DNA of 62,419 nucleotides from an uncultured Bacteroidota bacterium (GTDB lineage: Bacteria; Bacteroidota; Rhodothermia; Rhodothermales; Salinibacteraceae): positions 1 to 62,419 of the forward strand of contig CAJXLV010000016.1 in the NCBI GenBank assembly GCA_913056185.1. The letters are read 5' to 3'. Shown here piece after piece: positions 27,785 to 37,930 of the stretch. The notes beneath the pieces were generated by a model. The model worked only from the letters and a program-made list of their open reading frames with translations, ran no database searches and had not been told where the DNA came from. Positions within the stretch are counted from its first letter, which is position 1. The number at the start of each line of letters is the position of its first letter. The translations under genes and the position numbers were made by a program.

Positions 27785-27812
27785 TTGACACCCCCCCGGC
27801 TAAAGCGCGGGA
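27785..27812. repeat. Hairpin resembling an IS200/IS605 terminal structure
   Basis: In the 155-bp gap before the DUF1015 gene, CCCCCCCGGCTAAAGCGCGGG forms a stem (CCCG-GC ... GC-CGGG) around a TAAA loop. The CTAAAG core and flanking G/C runs resemble subterminal hairpins of IS200/IS605 elements. No transposase fragment accompanies it, and it may equally be a remnant or a processing hairpin. Confidence 0.3.
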
Positions 27813-27906
27813 CCTCTACTGCGCTGCGAAGCGAGTGCGTTTGGAGTGCTCTTCTCGCGCTTTACTCAATACCGTAATTTTTTTTCTCACCACCCCTCGT
27901 GTCCTG

Positions 27907-29205
27907 ATGGCAACATTGCTTCCGTTCCGGGCTGTGCGTCCCCTCCCACAGTACGCAGATGAAATCGCCTCCGTGCCCTACGATGTTGTGGACCGCGACG
28001 AGGCGCGGCGCGAGGCCGCAGACCGGCCGCGCAGCTTCCTGCATGTGGCCCGCCCGGAGATCGACCTGGCGCCCGACGTGGATCTCTACGACGATGCGGT
28101 GTATCGCCAGGGCGCTCGCAACCTGCGCCGATTTGTGGAGGCGGATTACACCACCCGCGAAGAGCGCCCAGCGGTCTACGTGTACCGCCTGGAGGCTCCG
28201 GGGATTGGGGTACAGACGGGCATCCTGGGGGGAGTGTCGGTGGGCGAGTATGCCGACGGCACCATCGTGAAGCACGAAGAAACCCGGCCGCAAAAGGAGG
28301 ACGACCGCACACGGCACATCCTGGAGCAACGAGCCCACGCCGAGCCAGTGATGCTGACCTACCGCGACCATGCGTCCATCCACGCACGCGTGGAACAGAT
28401 CCAGTCGGAGGCGCCGCTTTACGACTTTGAGGCCGAAGACGGGGTGCGCCACACCGTCTGGACGGCGGAGGCTCCGGCGTCGCTGGTCGAAGCTTTTTGC
28501 GAGGTGGAGCATCTTTACATTGCCGACGGGCACCACCGGTGCAAGGCGGCGAGCCGAGCGGCGGCGGTCCTTCGGTCTGTCGAGGACACAGGGCCTGAAA
28601 GCGTCCGGGACCCGAAGCGCAAGCCCGGCCGCCCGCCCGGATACGAGCTATTTACGGCGGTGCTGTTTCCGATGAGCCACATGCACATCATGGCGTACAA
28701 CCGGGTGGTGCGCAGGGTGCCGGGGGCGCCGGTGGAGTTCCTGGATCGCCTCGATGCGGCGTTTGGGGTGGAGCGGAATGTGGAGGAGGCGGTCCCGAGC
28801 CAGAAGGGCCACGTGTGCCTGTATCTGGCCGGGGCCTGGCACCGCCTGGCGCTGCCCCCCGCCACAGGCCCCCGCACGGTGGACGCACTCGATGTGTCGC
28901 GCCTGAGCGATCACCTGCTGGAGCCGTACCTCGACATCACGGACCAGCGAAGAGACCCCACCATCGACTTTGTGGGGGGCATCCGCGGCCCGGAGGCCCT
29001 AGAGGCCCGTGTGGACCGTGGCGACGCCCAGCTTGCCATCAGCATGTATCCCACGAGCATCGAAGAGCTCGTTGCCGTGTCGGACGAGGGGAGCTTGATG
29101 CCGCCAAAGTCTACCTGGTTTGCGCCCAAGCTACGGAGCGGCCTGCTGGTGCACGATTTTGCCGCGGAGGTGCCGGCTGATGCGCCGACGACGCCTCTTC
29201 AGTAG
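27907..29205 (+). CDS. DUF1015 family protein
   Basis: The 432-residue protein shows the DUF1015 landmarks. The N-terminus is FRAVRPLPQYADEIASVPYDVVD, followed by SFLHVARPEID, then the box GTIVKHEETRPQKEDDRTRHILEQRAHAEPVML, and later YIADGHHRCKAASR and a closing MPPKSTWFAPKLRSGLLVHDF. The family is soluble and widespread, often next to serC/serA in Firmicutes, and a kinase-like or phosphoserine-linked role has been proposed for some members. No serine-pathway gene is adjacent here. The frame is open back to 27679, but the family homology begins at the ATG at 27907. The stop is followed within 44 bp by the convergent RNase R gene. Confidence 0.92.
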   Translation: MATLLPFRAVRPLPQYADEIASVPYDVVDRDEARREAADRPRSFLHVARPEIDLAPDVDLYDDAVYRQGARNLRRFVEADYTTREERPAVYVYRLEAPGIGVQTGILGGVSVGEYADGTIVKHEETRPQKEDDRTRHILEQRAHAEPVMLTYRDHASIHARVEQIQSEAPLYDFEAEDGVRHTVWTAEAPASLVEAFCEVEHLYIADGHHRCKAASRAAAVLRSVEDTGPESVRDPKRKPGRPPGYELFTAVLFPMSHMHIMAYNRVVRRVPGAPVEFLDRLDAAFGVERNVEEAVPSQKGHVCLYLAGAWHRLALPPATGPRTVDALDVSRLSDHLLEPYLDITDQRRDPTIDFVGGIRGPEALEARVDRGDAQLAISMYPTSIEELVAVSDEGSLMPPKSTWFAPKLRSGLLVHDFAAEVPADAPTTPLQ

Positions 29206-29248
29206 CACGTGCTCGCATGGGGCGGGGTATAGCCCGGCCCCCACACGG

Positions 29249-31243
29249 CTACTCGGCAAACAAGAGGTCGATTTCGCGGTCCTCCACACTGGCACTCGCC
29301 ACCCGTACCGTGACCGCATCGCCCGGGCGGTACGTCTTTCCGTTGCTCTCGCCCCGCAGTGTGTACGTCGACTCGTCGTAGGTGTAGTAGTCGTTCATCT
29401 CGCGGACGTGGACGAGGCCCTCCACGAGAAGGTCCGTAATTTCCACAAAGACCCCGAACTTGGTCACGCCACTCACGACGCCCTCAAAGACGTCGCCGAC
29501 GTGGTTCTTGACGTACTCGACCTGCTTGAGCTTCACGGACTCGCGCTCGGCCTCTTCGGCGGTCCGTTCCTGCTCGGAGCAGTGTTCGCAGCGCGCCGCC
29601 AGCTCTTCGACGTCCACCGGACCGTGGCCGCGTCCGTAGCGCTTGAGGAGGCGGTGCACAATGAGGTCGGGGTAGCGGCGGATGGGGCTGGTAAAGTGGG
29701 TGTAATGGTCGAACCCGAGGCCGTAGTGCCCAATGTTGCCCACCGCGTACTTGGCCTTCGACATGGCCTGCAGCGCCGCCCGCACAATGACCTGCTCCTC
29801 TGGCTCGTCCTTCACCGCTTCAATGAGGGCCGCCAGGTCCGAGGAGCGTGCGTTTCCGTTTGTCAGGGGCAGCTCGTGCCCGAACACCCGTACGTACTCC
29901 GCGAGCTGGCGAATCTGCTCACCGTCGGGCGTGTCGTGCACGCGGTAGATGAACGGCAGCGCCTCGTCGTCGCCATTGCGGCGGCCTTGCAGGTCGGGGG
30001 GATCGGCAATGTGCTGGGCCACCGTGCGGTTGGCCAGGAGCATCAGTTCCTCCACCAGCCGGTTGGCGCGGAGGCGGCCCTTGCGGATGATGTTCGTGGG
30101 GGTGCCGTCTTCGTCGAGGAGCACCTTCACTTCGTCGGATCCGAAGTCGATGGCCCCCTCGCGCATCCGGCGCTTGGTAAGGGTTTTGGTGAGGCGGTTG
30201 GCCTGCACCACGTCCGCCGCCATCTTGTCGCTGGGGTAGCCGCCCTCAAGGTAGTCCTGCGCACGGTCGTACGTGAGGCGTTCCTTTGAGTGGATGACTG
30301 TTTCGCAGATCTCGTAGTCCACGACCTCTCCCTGGGGGCTGACCTCCATCAGGGTGGAGAAGGCGAGCTTGTCCTCGTGTGGGCGCAGAGAGCAGACCTT
30401 GTTGGAGAGCTTCTCCGGGAGCATCGGGATGGTGCGGTCCACCAGGTAGACGCTCGTGGCGCGCTCCAGCGCTTCCGCATCGAGAGCCGTGTCGGGGCGG
30501 ACGTAGTGGCTGACGTCCGCAATATGGACGCCGACCTCGTAGTGCCCATTGTCGAGCCGCTCGATGTGAATCGCATCATCGAAGTCTTTGGCGTCGACCG
30601 GGTCGATCGTGAAGATGGGCTTGTCGCGCAGGTCGCGTCGGCGATCGATTTCGCGGTCGGGAATTTCGACGGGGATCTCCGCTGCCTCGGCCTCCACCTC
30701 GTCGGGGAAGTCTGCCTTCACGTTCATGCTCATGGCCAGGGAGAGAACCCGCACCTGTGGGTCGTCCGCTGAGCCGATCACGCGCAGGATGCGTCCCTCC
30801 GGAGAGGCCTTGCGGTCGTCGAAGCGGTCGATGGAGACGACCACCTTCTCGCCGTGTGTGGCACCGCCGGTGGCACTGGGCGGCACGTAGACGTCCTGCA
30901 AAATGCGCTGATCATCCGGCTCCACAAAGGCTACGTCGGACGGCTGGCGGAACGTGCCGACGACCTGCGTGCAGCGGCGCTCGGCAATGCCGACGACCTC
31001 ACACTCGCGCTTTTTATCAGCGCCGGCGTCGGTGGGCCGGGCGGCGACCGCCACGCGCACGAGGTCGCCGTGGAGCGCTTCGCCCATGTGGGGCTCGCGG
31101 ATGAAGAACTCCTCCTCGCTGTCCACGGCTTGGACAAATCCATAGCCCTGGGGGTGGCAACTGAGAACACCGGTGCGGTGGCGCGTTTCGTTCTTGGCCT
31201 TGTACTTCCGGCCCTTGCGCTTTACGAGCCGCTGGGCGGTCAT
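29249..31243 (-). CDS. rnr: Ribonuclease R (coding probably continues upstream to about 31402)
   Basis: From the ATG at 31243 the product is 664 residues with two cold-shock domains (THRTGVLSCHPQGYGFVQ-like), the RNB catalytic domain with the Asp cluster IDPVDAKDFDDAIH, and a C-terminal S1 domain (GDVFEGVVSGVTKFGVFVEI). It is a processive 3'-5' exoribonuclease that degrades structured RNA. In the same frame, upstream codons up to about 31402 spell SLRQDILAYLREHPDQGH, HDIAKGLGI and TYLQFCDVLADM, a good winged-helix domain as found at the N-terminus of RNase R. No ATG, GTG or TTG occurs in frame before that domain; the first candidates are ATC at 31396 or 31402 (minus strand), or CTG at 31423. 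The upstream in-frame stop is TAA. The gene follows tamB on the same strand. Confidence 0.93.
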   Translation of the reverse strand: MTAQRLVKRKGRKYKAKNETRHRTGVLSCHPQGYGFVQAVDSEEEFFIREPHMGEALHGDLVRVAVAARPTDAGADKKRECEVVGIAERRCTQVVGTFRQPSDVAFVEPDDQRILQDVYVPPSATGGATHGEKVVVSIDRFDDRKASPEGRILRVIGSADDPQVRVLSLAMSMNVKADFPDEVEAEAAEIPVEIPDREIDRRRDLRDKPIFTIDPVDAKDFDDAIHIERLDNGHYEVGVHIADVSHYVRPDTALDAEALERATSVYLVDRTIPMLPEKLSNKVCSLRPHEDKLAFSTLMEVSPQGEVVDYEICETVIHSKERLTYDRAQDYLEGGYPSDKMAADVVQANRLTKTLTKRRMREGAIDFGSDEVKVLLDEDGTPTNIIRKGRLRANRLVEELMLLANRTVAQHIADPPDLQGRRNGDDEALPFIYRVHDTPDGEQIRQLAEYVRVFGHELPLTNGNARSSDLAALIEAVKDEPEEQVIVRAALQAMSKAKYAVGNIGHYGLGFDHYTHFTSPIRRYPDLIVHRLLKRYGRGHGPVDVEELAARCEHCSEQERTAEEAERESVKLKQVEYVKNHVGDVFEGVVSGVTKFGVFVEITDLLVEGLVHVREMNDYYTYDESTYTLRGESNGKTYRPGDAVTVRVASASVEDREIDLLFAE

Positions 31244-31475
31244 GTCCGCCAGGACGTCGCAAAACTGGAGGTAGGTGTCGTTGTCTTCAATGCCCAGGCC
31301 CTTGGCAATGTCGTGGGAACGGTGCCCCTGGTCCGGGTGCTCTCGCAGATACGCGAGAATGTCTTGGCGGAGGCTGTCGGGTTGTGTGTTTGCGATGGCG
31401 ATGCAGGCGGGTCGTGAGGGCAGACGGTGAAGAAGACCTACCCGCGGGAAAGCCGCGGTGGAGACTTATGACAGT

Positions 31476-31492
31476 GTTGTCCCCAGGACAAC
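31476..31492. promoter_or_regulatory. Hairpin in the leader upstream of rnr
   Basis: GTTGTCC (31476-31482) and GGACAAC (31486-31492) form a perfect 7-bp stem with a 3-base loop, between the tamB stop and the rnr coding region. No T-run follows on the minus strand, so it is a leader or processing hairpin rather than a clear terminator. Confidence 0.4.
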
Positions 31493-31594
31493 GGTGAACC
31501 GGGGGGCGGCGTTCAGCACGCACGGAAAAGTCATAGAGGGCCGATGGGCAAGGGCAGACAGGGAAGGGGGAGATGGAAAGCTGCTTCCGTCTCC

Positions 31595-34500
31595 TTATTC
31601 GTTTTGAAGGCCGTCGGGATTGTCGTCGGGCGCCTGATTTTCAGGGCGGTCTTCATCCGGGGGGTCTTCTTCGGGGGCGTTTTCAGACGTCTCTTCCAGG
31701 GCCGCCTCCGTGGAGTCGGCTGTGCCGCGTGCAGAATCGCCGCGTGCAGAATCGGCTGTGCCGCGGAGGCCCTGCAGGAGCGAGCGCCAGGACGAGAATC
31801 GCGTCTGGTAGGACACCCCCACGCCGCGGCTACGGGTGAGCGAGCGGTTGCGGGTCAGGTCGTCGCCGTCGCGGCGGTAGAACACCTTGGCGCTGACGCT
31901 GGGGCTGAGGCGCACTTCGACCACCACTTCGCCCCGCGGCCCTTCCACGGGGCGCGTCTGGGTGTCATCGTTGGTATAGATGCCCTCGCCCCGAATGATA
32001 AGGCGCTCATTGAGCAGGCGCAGCGCTACGCCGTAGATGAGATCGAGGTCGTCCGGGGTTTCGCCCTGTAGGCTAAAGTTGAGGTCTACATTGGGCAGTG
32101 CCTTGCCCAGGTACCGATTCAGCTGGCTGGAGACGAGCTGCGAGACGCTGTTGAACGCCAGCTGGTTGCCAGCGGTGGCCAGGCGGTTGTCGGAGGCGTC
32201 CGGGGAGCTGCCGTTGGGGGCACTGATCGACTCCGTGGTGAGCAAAAAGGTGTTGGTAAGCAGCACGCTGGTGGCGTATTCGGTAGTGCGGGCCGGTTGG
32301 TTGAGGATGGCGTCCAGCGATTCGGAGCCCACCAGGTCGCGCTGCTCGCTGCGGGTGAGCGAAAGGCCCAGGTCGACCCGCGGGGTGGCCACGCGCCCAG
32401 TAATGTCGAGCAAGACCGTGACGGGAATGCGGCCCTGGGTGTCCTGAAAGCCAGGCAGGCCGGAAGGGGTGGCGCGGGTGCGGTACTCGGCGTCGAGGTC
32501 GAGCCGGGCGTTGGTGGGGTCGCCGTCCCACGTAATGGTGCCCGCGGCGATGGAGAAGCGACGCACGAACACCTCGCCGGCCGTGAACAGATAGGTGCCA
32601 CTGGTGGCGCGGAAGCGGCCGTACACCGAGAAATTGCCCTCGGTGCGCTGCATTTGAATGCGCCCACGGCCCACTACGGTCACCACATCGCCCACGACGG
32701 GATCGAAGACAAGGTGCACAGTGGAGGCTTCTGGGGCCGTCACATTGAGGTCCAGGTTCAACCCGTCAACGAACGAGGGCACGCCTTCCGGGCGGTCCGC
32801 GAGAATGTTTTGTCGTCGGTTGACGCGCGTCCCCGAGACCGCGGGGGACGTCGAATCGGCAAACACGATGAAGCCGCTTTCTTCCTGCGCCGCTTCCGCG
32901 GTGACCGGGATGAACAGCTCGCTATCCGGCGTGGTGCGGGCTGCTGTGGAGCGCAGGGTAGCATCGGAGAGCGGCCCCGTCAAGCGCAGCGGTCCGGAGC
33001 CGCGAATGGTGCCGTAGAACGGCAGGTCGCGTGCCTGGGAGACATTGATGACAGTGAGGCCCTCAAGCTGCGCGGCGAGGTCGAAGGAGAAGTATTGATA
33101 GTCGTTAAACAGGATGCTGCCTTCGACCGTCCCGCGGCCGTCGTCGTCCTCCACCACGAGCCGATCGATGTGAATGCCGCGGCGATCCACCTGCACGGGG
33201 CCTTCGGCCTGGTACTGGAGCCCGAAGAGGGGAAGTGTCACCCCACCGTCTACGATTTGCAGGTCGGCGTCGAAGACCGGATCGCGGAGGTGCCCGCCGA
33301 TGTGCAGGCGACCGGCGGTAAAGCCGCGCACTTGCGATACACGTTCCTCAAAGATGTAGCGGAAGAAAAAGAGGTCGGCGCGTTCGATATCGACCGAGAG
33401 GTCCAGCGCGTCGGGGCGGGAGGGCGACGGGGCCAGGGCGGTGGGCAGGTGGACGGTGCCGCGGAAGGAGAACTGGTTTGGCTCGATGCTGCGGACGGGC
33501 CCGGGCATGAGGGCGGGGCCGGGCAATGGACCGGTGCGCTGCGCTGGTGCCTGCAGGCGTCCACGCACCGCCAGGGTCGACGACTCTGCGGCGTAGGTGC
33601 CCTGCAGACGCATGTTGCCCAGCACCCGGCGATCGTACGAGAGGCGGCGTACGGTGAGGGTTGTGGAGAGGCGGGGCTGCTGCAGGGCGCTGCGTAGCTC
33701 CACGGTGGCATTCATCGATCCACCGACTACGTTGGGGAGGGACAGGGACTGTGAAAGCGGGGGCAGGTAGACATTCTGGGCGTTGATGGTGAGGGTGTCG
33801 GTGGGGGCGGCAGAGAGGGCACCGCTCACGTCCACGCGTTGCAGCGACGGCATTTGCGGATGGGGGCGCTGAATGCGGAGCTTCCCAACGACGAGGCGGT
33901 CGGCGTAGGCGTGGAGGGAGGCAGGGGCGGCGGTGGTCCAGGTGGCATCGTCGAGGGCAAAGGAGGCGTGCTGGATGCGAAGCTCATTGCTCTGCGGCGA
34001 AATCCGCACCTGACTCGCCAGACGCAGCGAGTCGATGACGCCGATGCGGTCGGCGGTCAGGCGAAGCGTGCCCGTGCGGCGGTGCAGGCGTAGAGAGACG
34101 GACGGACGTCTCAGCGCGGTCCCCCTCCGTATGATCTGCTCCGCGGTGCTGCGTACGGTGGCGCGAGTGCCACGAGGCAGGGGCGTTCCGAGATGGCTGG
34201 CGACTTCGTACCTGAGGCGCACCGATCTGCCCCGAAAACGTTGCGGAGAGTCGTGCTGCAGCGAATCGGCGGAGATCTTTCCGGAGAGCCGGATGCTATC
34301 GGGGGTGAGGGCGAGGCGGGCGCGAGCGGTGAGGGCGCGGGCGCGCTTGGGGAAGGCGCCCCACCAGGCGTGCACAATGTCGGGCCGGTGCAGCTGCAGG
34401 GTGGCGGTGGCATGGACGGGGGAAGCAGCGGGGGAGGGCTGGAGGCCTTCGAGGCCGGGGGGCGAGGCGTCTTGGGGGGGTGGGGGTGGCGAGAGCGACG

Positions 34501-36607
34501 GCACCGGGCTGCCGGGGGCGGGCTTGTGTCGTTCGCGACGGTAGGCCCGGTGCAGGCCTTGCGCCCAGGAGCGCGCGGCCGCCCAGAGGGCCGATTCCGG
34601 CTGTGGGGCATCGAGCGTGAGGCGGCCCACGGAGCCGGTGATGGTAAGGCGGCCCCGACGTTCCGCAGACCTTTCGGGGGCGGGGCGGGTGAGGCGAGCA
34701 GTAACGGTGTGGGGCGGGAGGGCGACGGTGCTGTCGGCCCGCTGAAGCGTGGAGGAATCGACGTCTACGGCGATGGTGCCGCGAGACGGCACCTGGGCCG
34801 CTCCGGGGCCGATGTCGCGCATCACGATTTGGCCGTTGAGGGCTGTCGTGGGTAGCGCCGCAGCCAGTCCAGAAAGATCCAGGTTGGTGCTTGTGGCCCT
34901 GGCATTGTAGCGGGGGCGTGCCGTGCCCACCTGTGCAGCGGTGCCCGCCACAACCGCTCGCCCCCCGCCTGGCTGGGTCACCGAGAGGCGCCCCTCAACC
35001 CGACGACCATTCACCGCCATCCGCCCGGTGGCGGCTGCCAGCGGGCGCCCCGCCACCACCGAAGAGCGCAGGTCGAGTCGCAGCGTCCCCGTCGCGTCGC
35101 CGAGCGCAGTGCCTCGGCCCTCCGCCACCACGCGGCCCGTGAGGGTGCTCGTGAGGGTCGGTGTGTCCAGAAGGGGCGCAAGGGTGAGGCGATCAGGGTA
35201 GAGGGCGACGCGGTACTGCAGGGCAGTGTCGCCGCCTGCGTTCCCAGGGTTGCGGGCGACGCGGAGAGAGCCCCGGACGCCACCGTGCGGGCTCTGTACG
35301 TCCAGCGTGGCAGTGAGGTCGGTCCCGGCGGATGTGGGGGCCGGACGCACACGGGCGAGGCGTCCCCTCAGGGTCCCGCGCACCTCGGCGGCCTCCCCAC
35401 GCCCCGAAGGCGACCGGGGCCAGAAGCGGGAGAGGCGCTCGGGTAGGTTGGGCCAGACTGCACGCACATCGCGGAGCCGCACCGAGCTTTGCTGGAGCGT
35501 GAGGTCCATGGCAAACGCCTCCGGGGTGCGCTCCAGCCGTCCGGCGAGGGTGGCGGAGGAGGCTGCGTGTTGCACCGTCAGGCCGGAGGTCTCGAGCTGG
35601 CGCAGGGTGCCCTCGAGGGGGCCGTCTACCGTTACCACCTTCTGCACCGGCAGCCGGGGCACCAACGCCCGAAGTGCGCCGAGATCGATGCGGCTGGGGG
35701 CGAGCCGCATCGAGACCGCAGGGGCCGAAGTGTCCGCCGCAGGGCCTTGCAGGGCGACGCGCCCCTCCACGCGAGTGGTGCCCAGAGAGAGCGCGGTGTT
35801 GGAGAGGGCCCACCCGCCGGAGGAGGTTTGTTGGACACGGCCCCGCAGCCGGACCGGATCCGGGGAGAGCCCGGGCAGGGAGAACGAGGCGGTATCGACG
35901 ACGAGAGTGCCGGCAGCCCCTGTGCGCCGGACGGAGGCGCGGAGCGAGAGTTGCCGCACCTGCATGCGGGTATAATCGAACAGCCACCCGTCCTCCACAA
36001 TCGGGGGCGCACGGCCGCGGCGGCGAGTCGTCACTGCTCCGCCCTCCACACGCACGTTTGCCACAGCCAGGTTGAAGCGTGGACGAAGTTCGTTGGGGGC
36101 AGAGGGGGCGGTGGGCTGGAAGGCGCGCGGAGCCGACCACACCCCGCTCGAGTCGCGCTGCAGCCGTAGGTGGGGGCCATAGAGCGTGAGGCGCCGGGCG
36201 GCAACCTCAGCCGTCAGCAGTGGAAACCATTGTGGAACGGCGCGCACCGAGTCGATGGTTGCCACGGACGTGCCACTCGGGCCAGAAATTTCTACGTCAT
36301 CCGCCACAATCGTCCCAAGGAGGGTACCGCGGAGCGCCCCGATGGAGAGCCGGCCCTGGAAGCGCTGGTTGAATGCTGCCTCCACCTGATCGCGCACCGC
36401 TTGGCGCCCCACCTCTGTGCGAGTGAGGGCTGTGATCGCGACCACACTCACAAACACAACCGTGACGGCCACGCGCAAGGACCGCCAGAGGGGCGTGACA
36501 GGGAATCGGCGGGGGGATGTGGACTCGGGCACAAAAGGAGCCGTGCGGTGACAAGCAGGCGCTGGGGCGGCAGGCGCCAGAGTCTTCGTTGAGGGCGGTG
36601 GACCCAT
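31595..36607 (-). CDS. tamB: Translocation and assembly module protein TamB (DUF490)
   Basis: The 1670-residue protein has one N-terminal membrane helix (residues about 40-60, VAVTVVFVSVVAITAL). This is followed by LSIGALRGTLLGTIVADDVEISGP, the AsmA/TamB-type beginning of a very long beta-taco, and by a C-terminal DUF490 domain (GVALRLLNERLIIRGEGIY, VRLSPSVSAKVFYRRDGDDL). TamB-like proteins span the periplasm and move phospholipids or assist barrel assembly in the outer membrane. The extreme C-terminus carries a low-complexity tail with short tandem duplications (RGTADSARGDSARGTADS) and an acidic stretch. No BamA/TamA-like gene is adjacent. The gene is flanked by aroB upstream and rnr downstream on the same strand. 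The length is at the high end, as common in this phylum. Confidence 0.88.
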   Translation of the reverse strand: MGPPPSTKTLAPAAPAPACHRTAPFVPESTSPRRFPVTPLWRSLRVAVTVVFVSVVAITALTRTEVGRQAVRDQVEAAFNQRFQGRLSIGALRGTLLGTIVADDVEISGPSGTSVATIDSVRAVPQWFPLLTAEVAARRLTLYGPHLRLQRDSSGVWSAPRAFQPTAPSAPNELRPRFNLAVANVRVEGGAVTTRRRGRAPPIVEDGWLFDYTRMQVRQLSLRASVRRTGAAGTLVVDTASFSLPGLSPDPVRLRGRVQQTSSGGWALSNTALSLGTTRVEGRVALQGPAADTSAPAVSMRLAPSRIDLGALRALVPRLPVQKVVTVDGPLEGTLRQLETSGLTVQHAASSATLAGRLERTPEAFAMDLTLQQSSVRLRDVRAVWPNLPERLSRFWPRSPSGRGEAAEVRGTLRGRLARVRPAPTSAGTDLTATLDVQSPHGGVRGSLRVARNPGNAGGDTALQYRVALYPDRLTLAPLLDTPTLTSTLTGRVVAEGRGTALGDATGTLRLDLRSSVVAGRPLAAATGRMAVNGRRVEGRLSVTQPGGGRAVVAGTAAQVGTARPRYNARATSTNLDLSGLAAALPTTALNGQIVMRDIGPGAAQVPSRGTIAVDVDSSTLQRADSTVALPPHTVTARLTRPAPERSAERRGRLTITGSVGRLTLDAPQPESALWAAARSWAQGLHRAYRRERHKPAPGSPVPSLSPPPPPQDASPPGLEGLQPSPAASPVHATATLQLHRPDIVHAWWGAFPKRARALTARARLALTPDSIRLSGKISADSLQHDSPQRFRGRSVRLRYEVASHLGTPLPRGTRATVRSTAEQIIRRGTALRRPSVSLRLHRRTGTLRLTADRIGVIDSLRLASQVRISPQSNELRIQHASFALDDATWTTAAPASLHAYADRLVVGKLRIQRPHPQMPSLQRVDVSGALSAAPTDTLTINAQNVYLPPLSQSLSLPNVVGGSMNATVELRSALQQPRLSTTLTVRRLSYDRRVLGNMRLQGTYAAESSTLAVRGRLQAPAQRTGPLPGPALMPGPVRSIEPNQFSFRGTVHLPTALAPSPSRPDALDLSVDIERADLFFFRYIFEERVSQVRGFTAGRLHIGGHLRDPVFDADLQIVDGGVTLPLFGLQYQAEGPVQVDRRGIHIDRLVVEDDDGRGTVEGSILFNDYQYFSFDLAAQLEGLTVINVSQARDLPFYGTIRGSGPLRLTGPLSDATLRSTAARTTPDSELFIPVTAEAAQEESGFIVFADSTSPAVSGTRVNRRQNILADRPEGVPSFVDGLNLDLNVTAPEASTVHLVFDPVVGDVVTVVGRGRIQMQRTEGNFSVYGRFRATSGTYLFTAGEVFVRRFSIAAGTITWDGDPTNARLDLDAEYRTRATPSGLPGFQDTQGRIPVTVLLDITGRVATPRVDLGLSLTRSEQRDLVGSESLDAILNQPARTTEYATSVLLTNTFLLTTESISAPNGSSPDASDNRLATAGNQLAFNSVSQLVSSQLNRYLGKALPNVDLNFSLQGETPDDLDLIYGVALRLLNERLIIRGEGIYTNDDTQTRPVEGPRGEVVVEVRLSPSVSAKVFYRRDGDDLTRNRSLTRSRGVGVSYQTRFSSWRSLLQGLRGTADSARGDSARGTADSTEAALEETSENAPEEDPPDEDRPENQAPDDNPDGLQNE

Positions 36608-36633
36608 CGGTACAGCTGAGCCGCGCTGCCGTT

Positions 36634-37722
36634 TCAGGACGCGCAGGCGTAGGCCCAGGCCCGGCGCGCTTCCTCCTCCGACACGTCGTCCGTCACGTAC
36701 GCCTCCCCCAGCGCCCGCAGCAGCACAAACCGAATCGTATCGCCTCGATTCTTCTTGTCGGACGCCATCGCCGCGTACAGGTCTTCGAACGCAACGTCCT
36801 CAGGGCGTCCGGGGATCGGAATCGCATCGACGACGTGGTCCAGGCGGTCGCGGTCTAGGGCCTGCGGGTGGCGGCGGTGCGACAGGTAGAGCCCGGCCCG
36901 CATCCCCAGGGCCACCGCCTCGCCGTGGGTAAAGGCGCCGTACCCGGCCGCACGCTCCAGCGCATGGGCAAACGTGTGCCCGAAGTTGAGAATGGCGCGC
37001 CGTCCCTCTTCGCGCTCATCGGCACTGACCACGTCGGCCTTCACCTGCACGGCGCGCTCGATCACGTCCGCCACCACCGCGCGGTCCGTACGGGTCATTA
37101 CGGGCACCAGGTGCGCCTCCAGGTGGGCAAAGAGCGCCGGGGCCTGGATGAGGGCGTGTTTCACGACCTCGGCCATGCCGCTGGTGTACTCCCGCATGGG
37201 AAGGGTGTCGAGCGTAGCGGGATCGGCACACACCAGGGCCGGCTGGTAGAACGCCCCGATCAGGTTTTTGCCGGTGGCGTGGTTGATGGCCGTTTTTCCG
37301 CCTACTGAGGCGTCGACCTGGGCAAGGAGGGAGGTGGGAAGCTGGACGAGAGGCACGCCGCGCAGGAGCGTGGCCGCGGCAAACCCGGCGAGGTCGCCCA
37401 CAACGCCGCCCCCCAGGGCCAGCACGGGCGTGTCCCGGTCGATGCCCCACTCCAGCGCCTCGTCGTACAGGGTGTGCAGGTGCGAGGCCGACTTGGTGGA
37501 TTCGCCCGGCGGCAATACCACGGGGCGCACGGTCCATCCGGCGTCGCGGAGGCCCTGCACGAGCGGCGAGCGGTAGTGGGCCGCCACGTTCTCGTCGCTC
37601 ACGAGCAGACACCGCCCGGGCGACCGTCCCGACGATGCCCGAGACAGAAGCTCGGGGACCGAGGCCAACGACTGAAAGTGAACCGTGTAGCTGCGCGCGC
37701 CGAGGTCGACGTCAACGGCCAT
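36634..37722 (-). CDS. aroB: 3-dehydroquinate synthase
   Basis: The enzyme converts DAHP to 3-dehydroquinate, the second step of the shikimate pathway. The 362-residue product shows the NAD and substrate motifs: VLALGGGVVGDLAGFAAA, QLPTSLLAQVDASVGGKTAIN, KNLIGAFYQP and the zinc-binding LNFGHTFAHALE, with the last His in THGEAVALGM. The second methionine (37722) is preferred because the family starts with VDVDLGARSYTVHF. ATGs at 37749 and 37755 are alternatives that would add an unusual MYMSLHRHPIY. The gene lies 26 bp upstream of tamB on the same strand, but no other aro gene is nearby. All metal ligands are present, so an active enzyme is expected. Confidence 0.95.
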   Translation of the reverse strand: MAVDVDLGARSYTVHFQSLASVPELLSRASSGRSPGRCLLVSDENVAAHYRSPLVQGLRDAGWTVRPVVLPPGESTKSASHLHTLYDEALEWGIDRDTPVLALGGGVVGDLAGFAAATLLRGVPLVQLPTSLLAQVDASVGGKTAINHATGKNLIGAFYQPALVCADPATLDTLPMREYTSGMAEVVKHALIQAPALFAHLEAHLVPVMTRTDRAVVADVIERAVQVKADVVSADEREEGRRAILNFGHTFAHALERAAGYGAFTHGEAVALGMRAGLYLSHRRHPQALDRDRLDHVVDAIPIPGRPEDVAFEDLYAAMASDKKNRGDTIRFVLLRALGEAYVTDDVSEEEARRAWAYACAS

Positions 37723-37930
37723 GTAGATGGGATGCCTGTGAAGAGACATGTACACTCCACAAACGCCCCACGCGCAGCCTCCTCGTGGGTTCTAAGGGCG
37801 AGGAGAATTCGTCGGATTGGGTACGGCCTCCGGCGCCTGCGGTCGTCGGCCCGGGGGCGGACGGATCCATCGTGCCGGGCGGCAGGTACCAGTTCTGCTC
37901 TTCACAGCGCACTGGTTTGCCGATTCCGTC

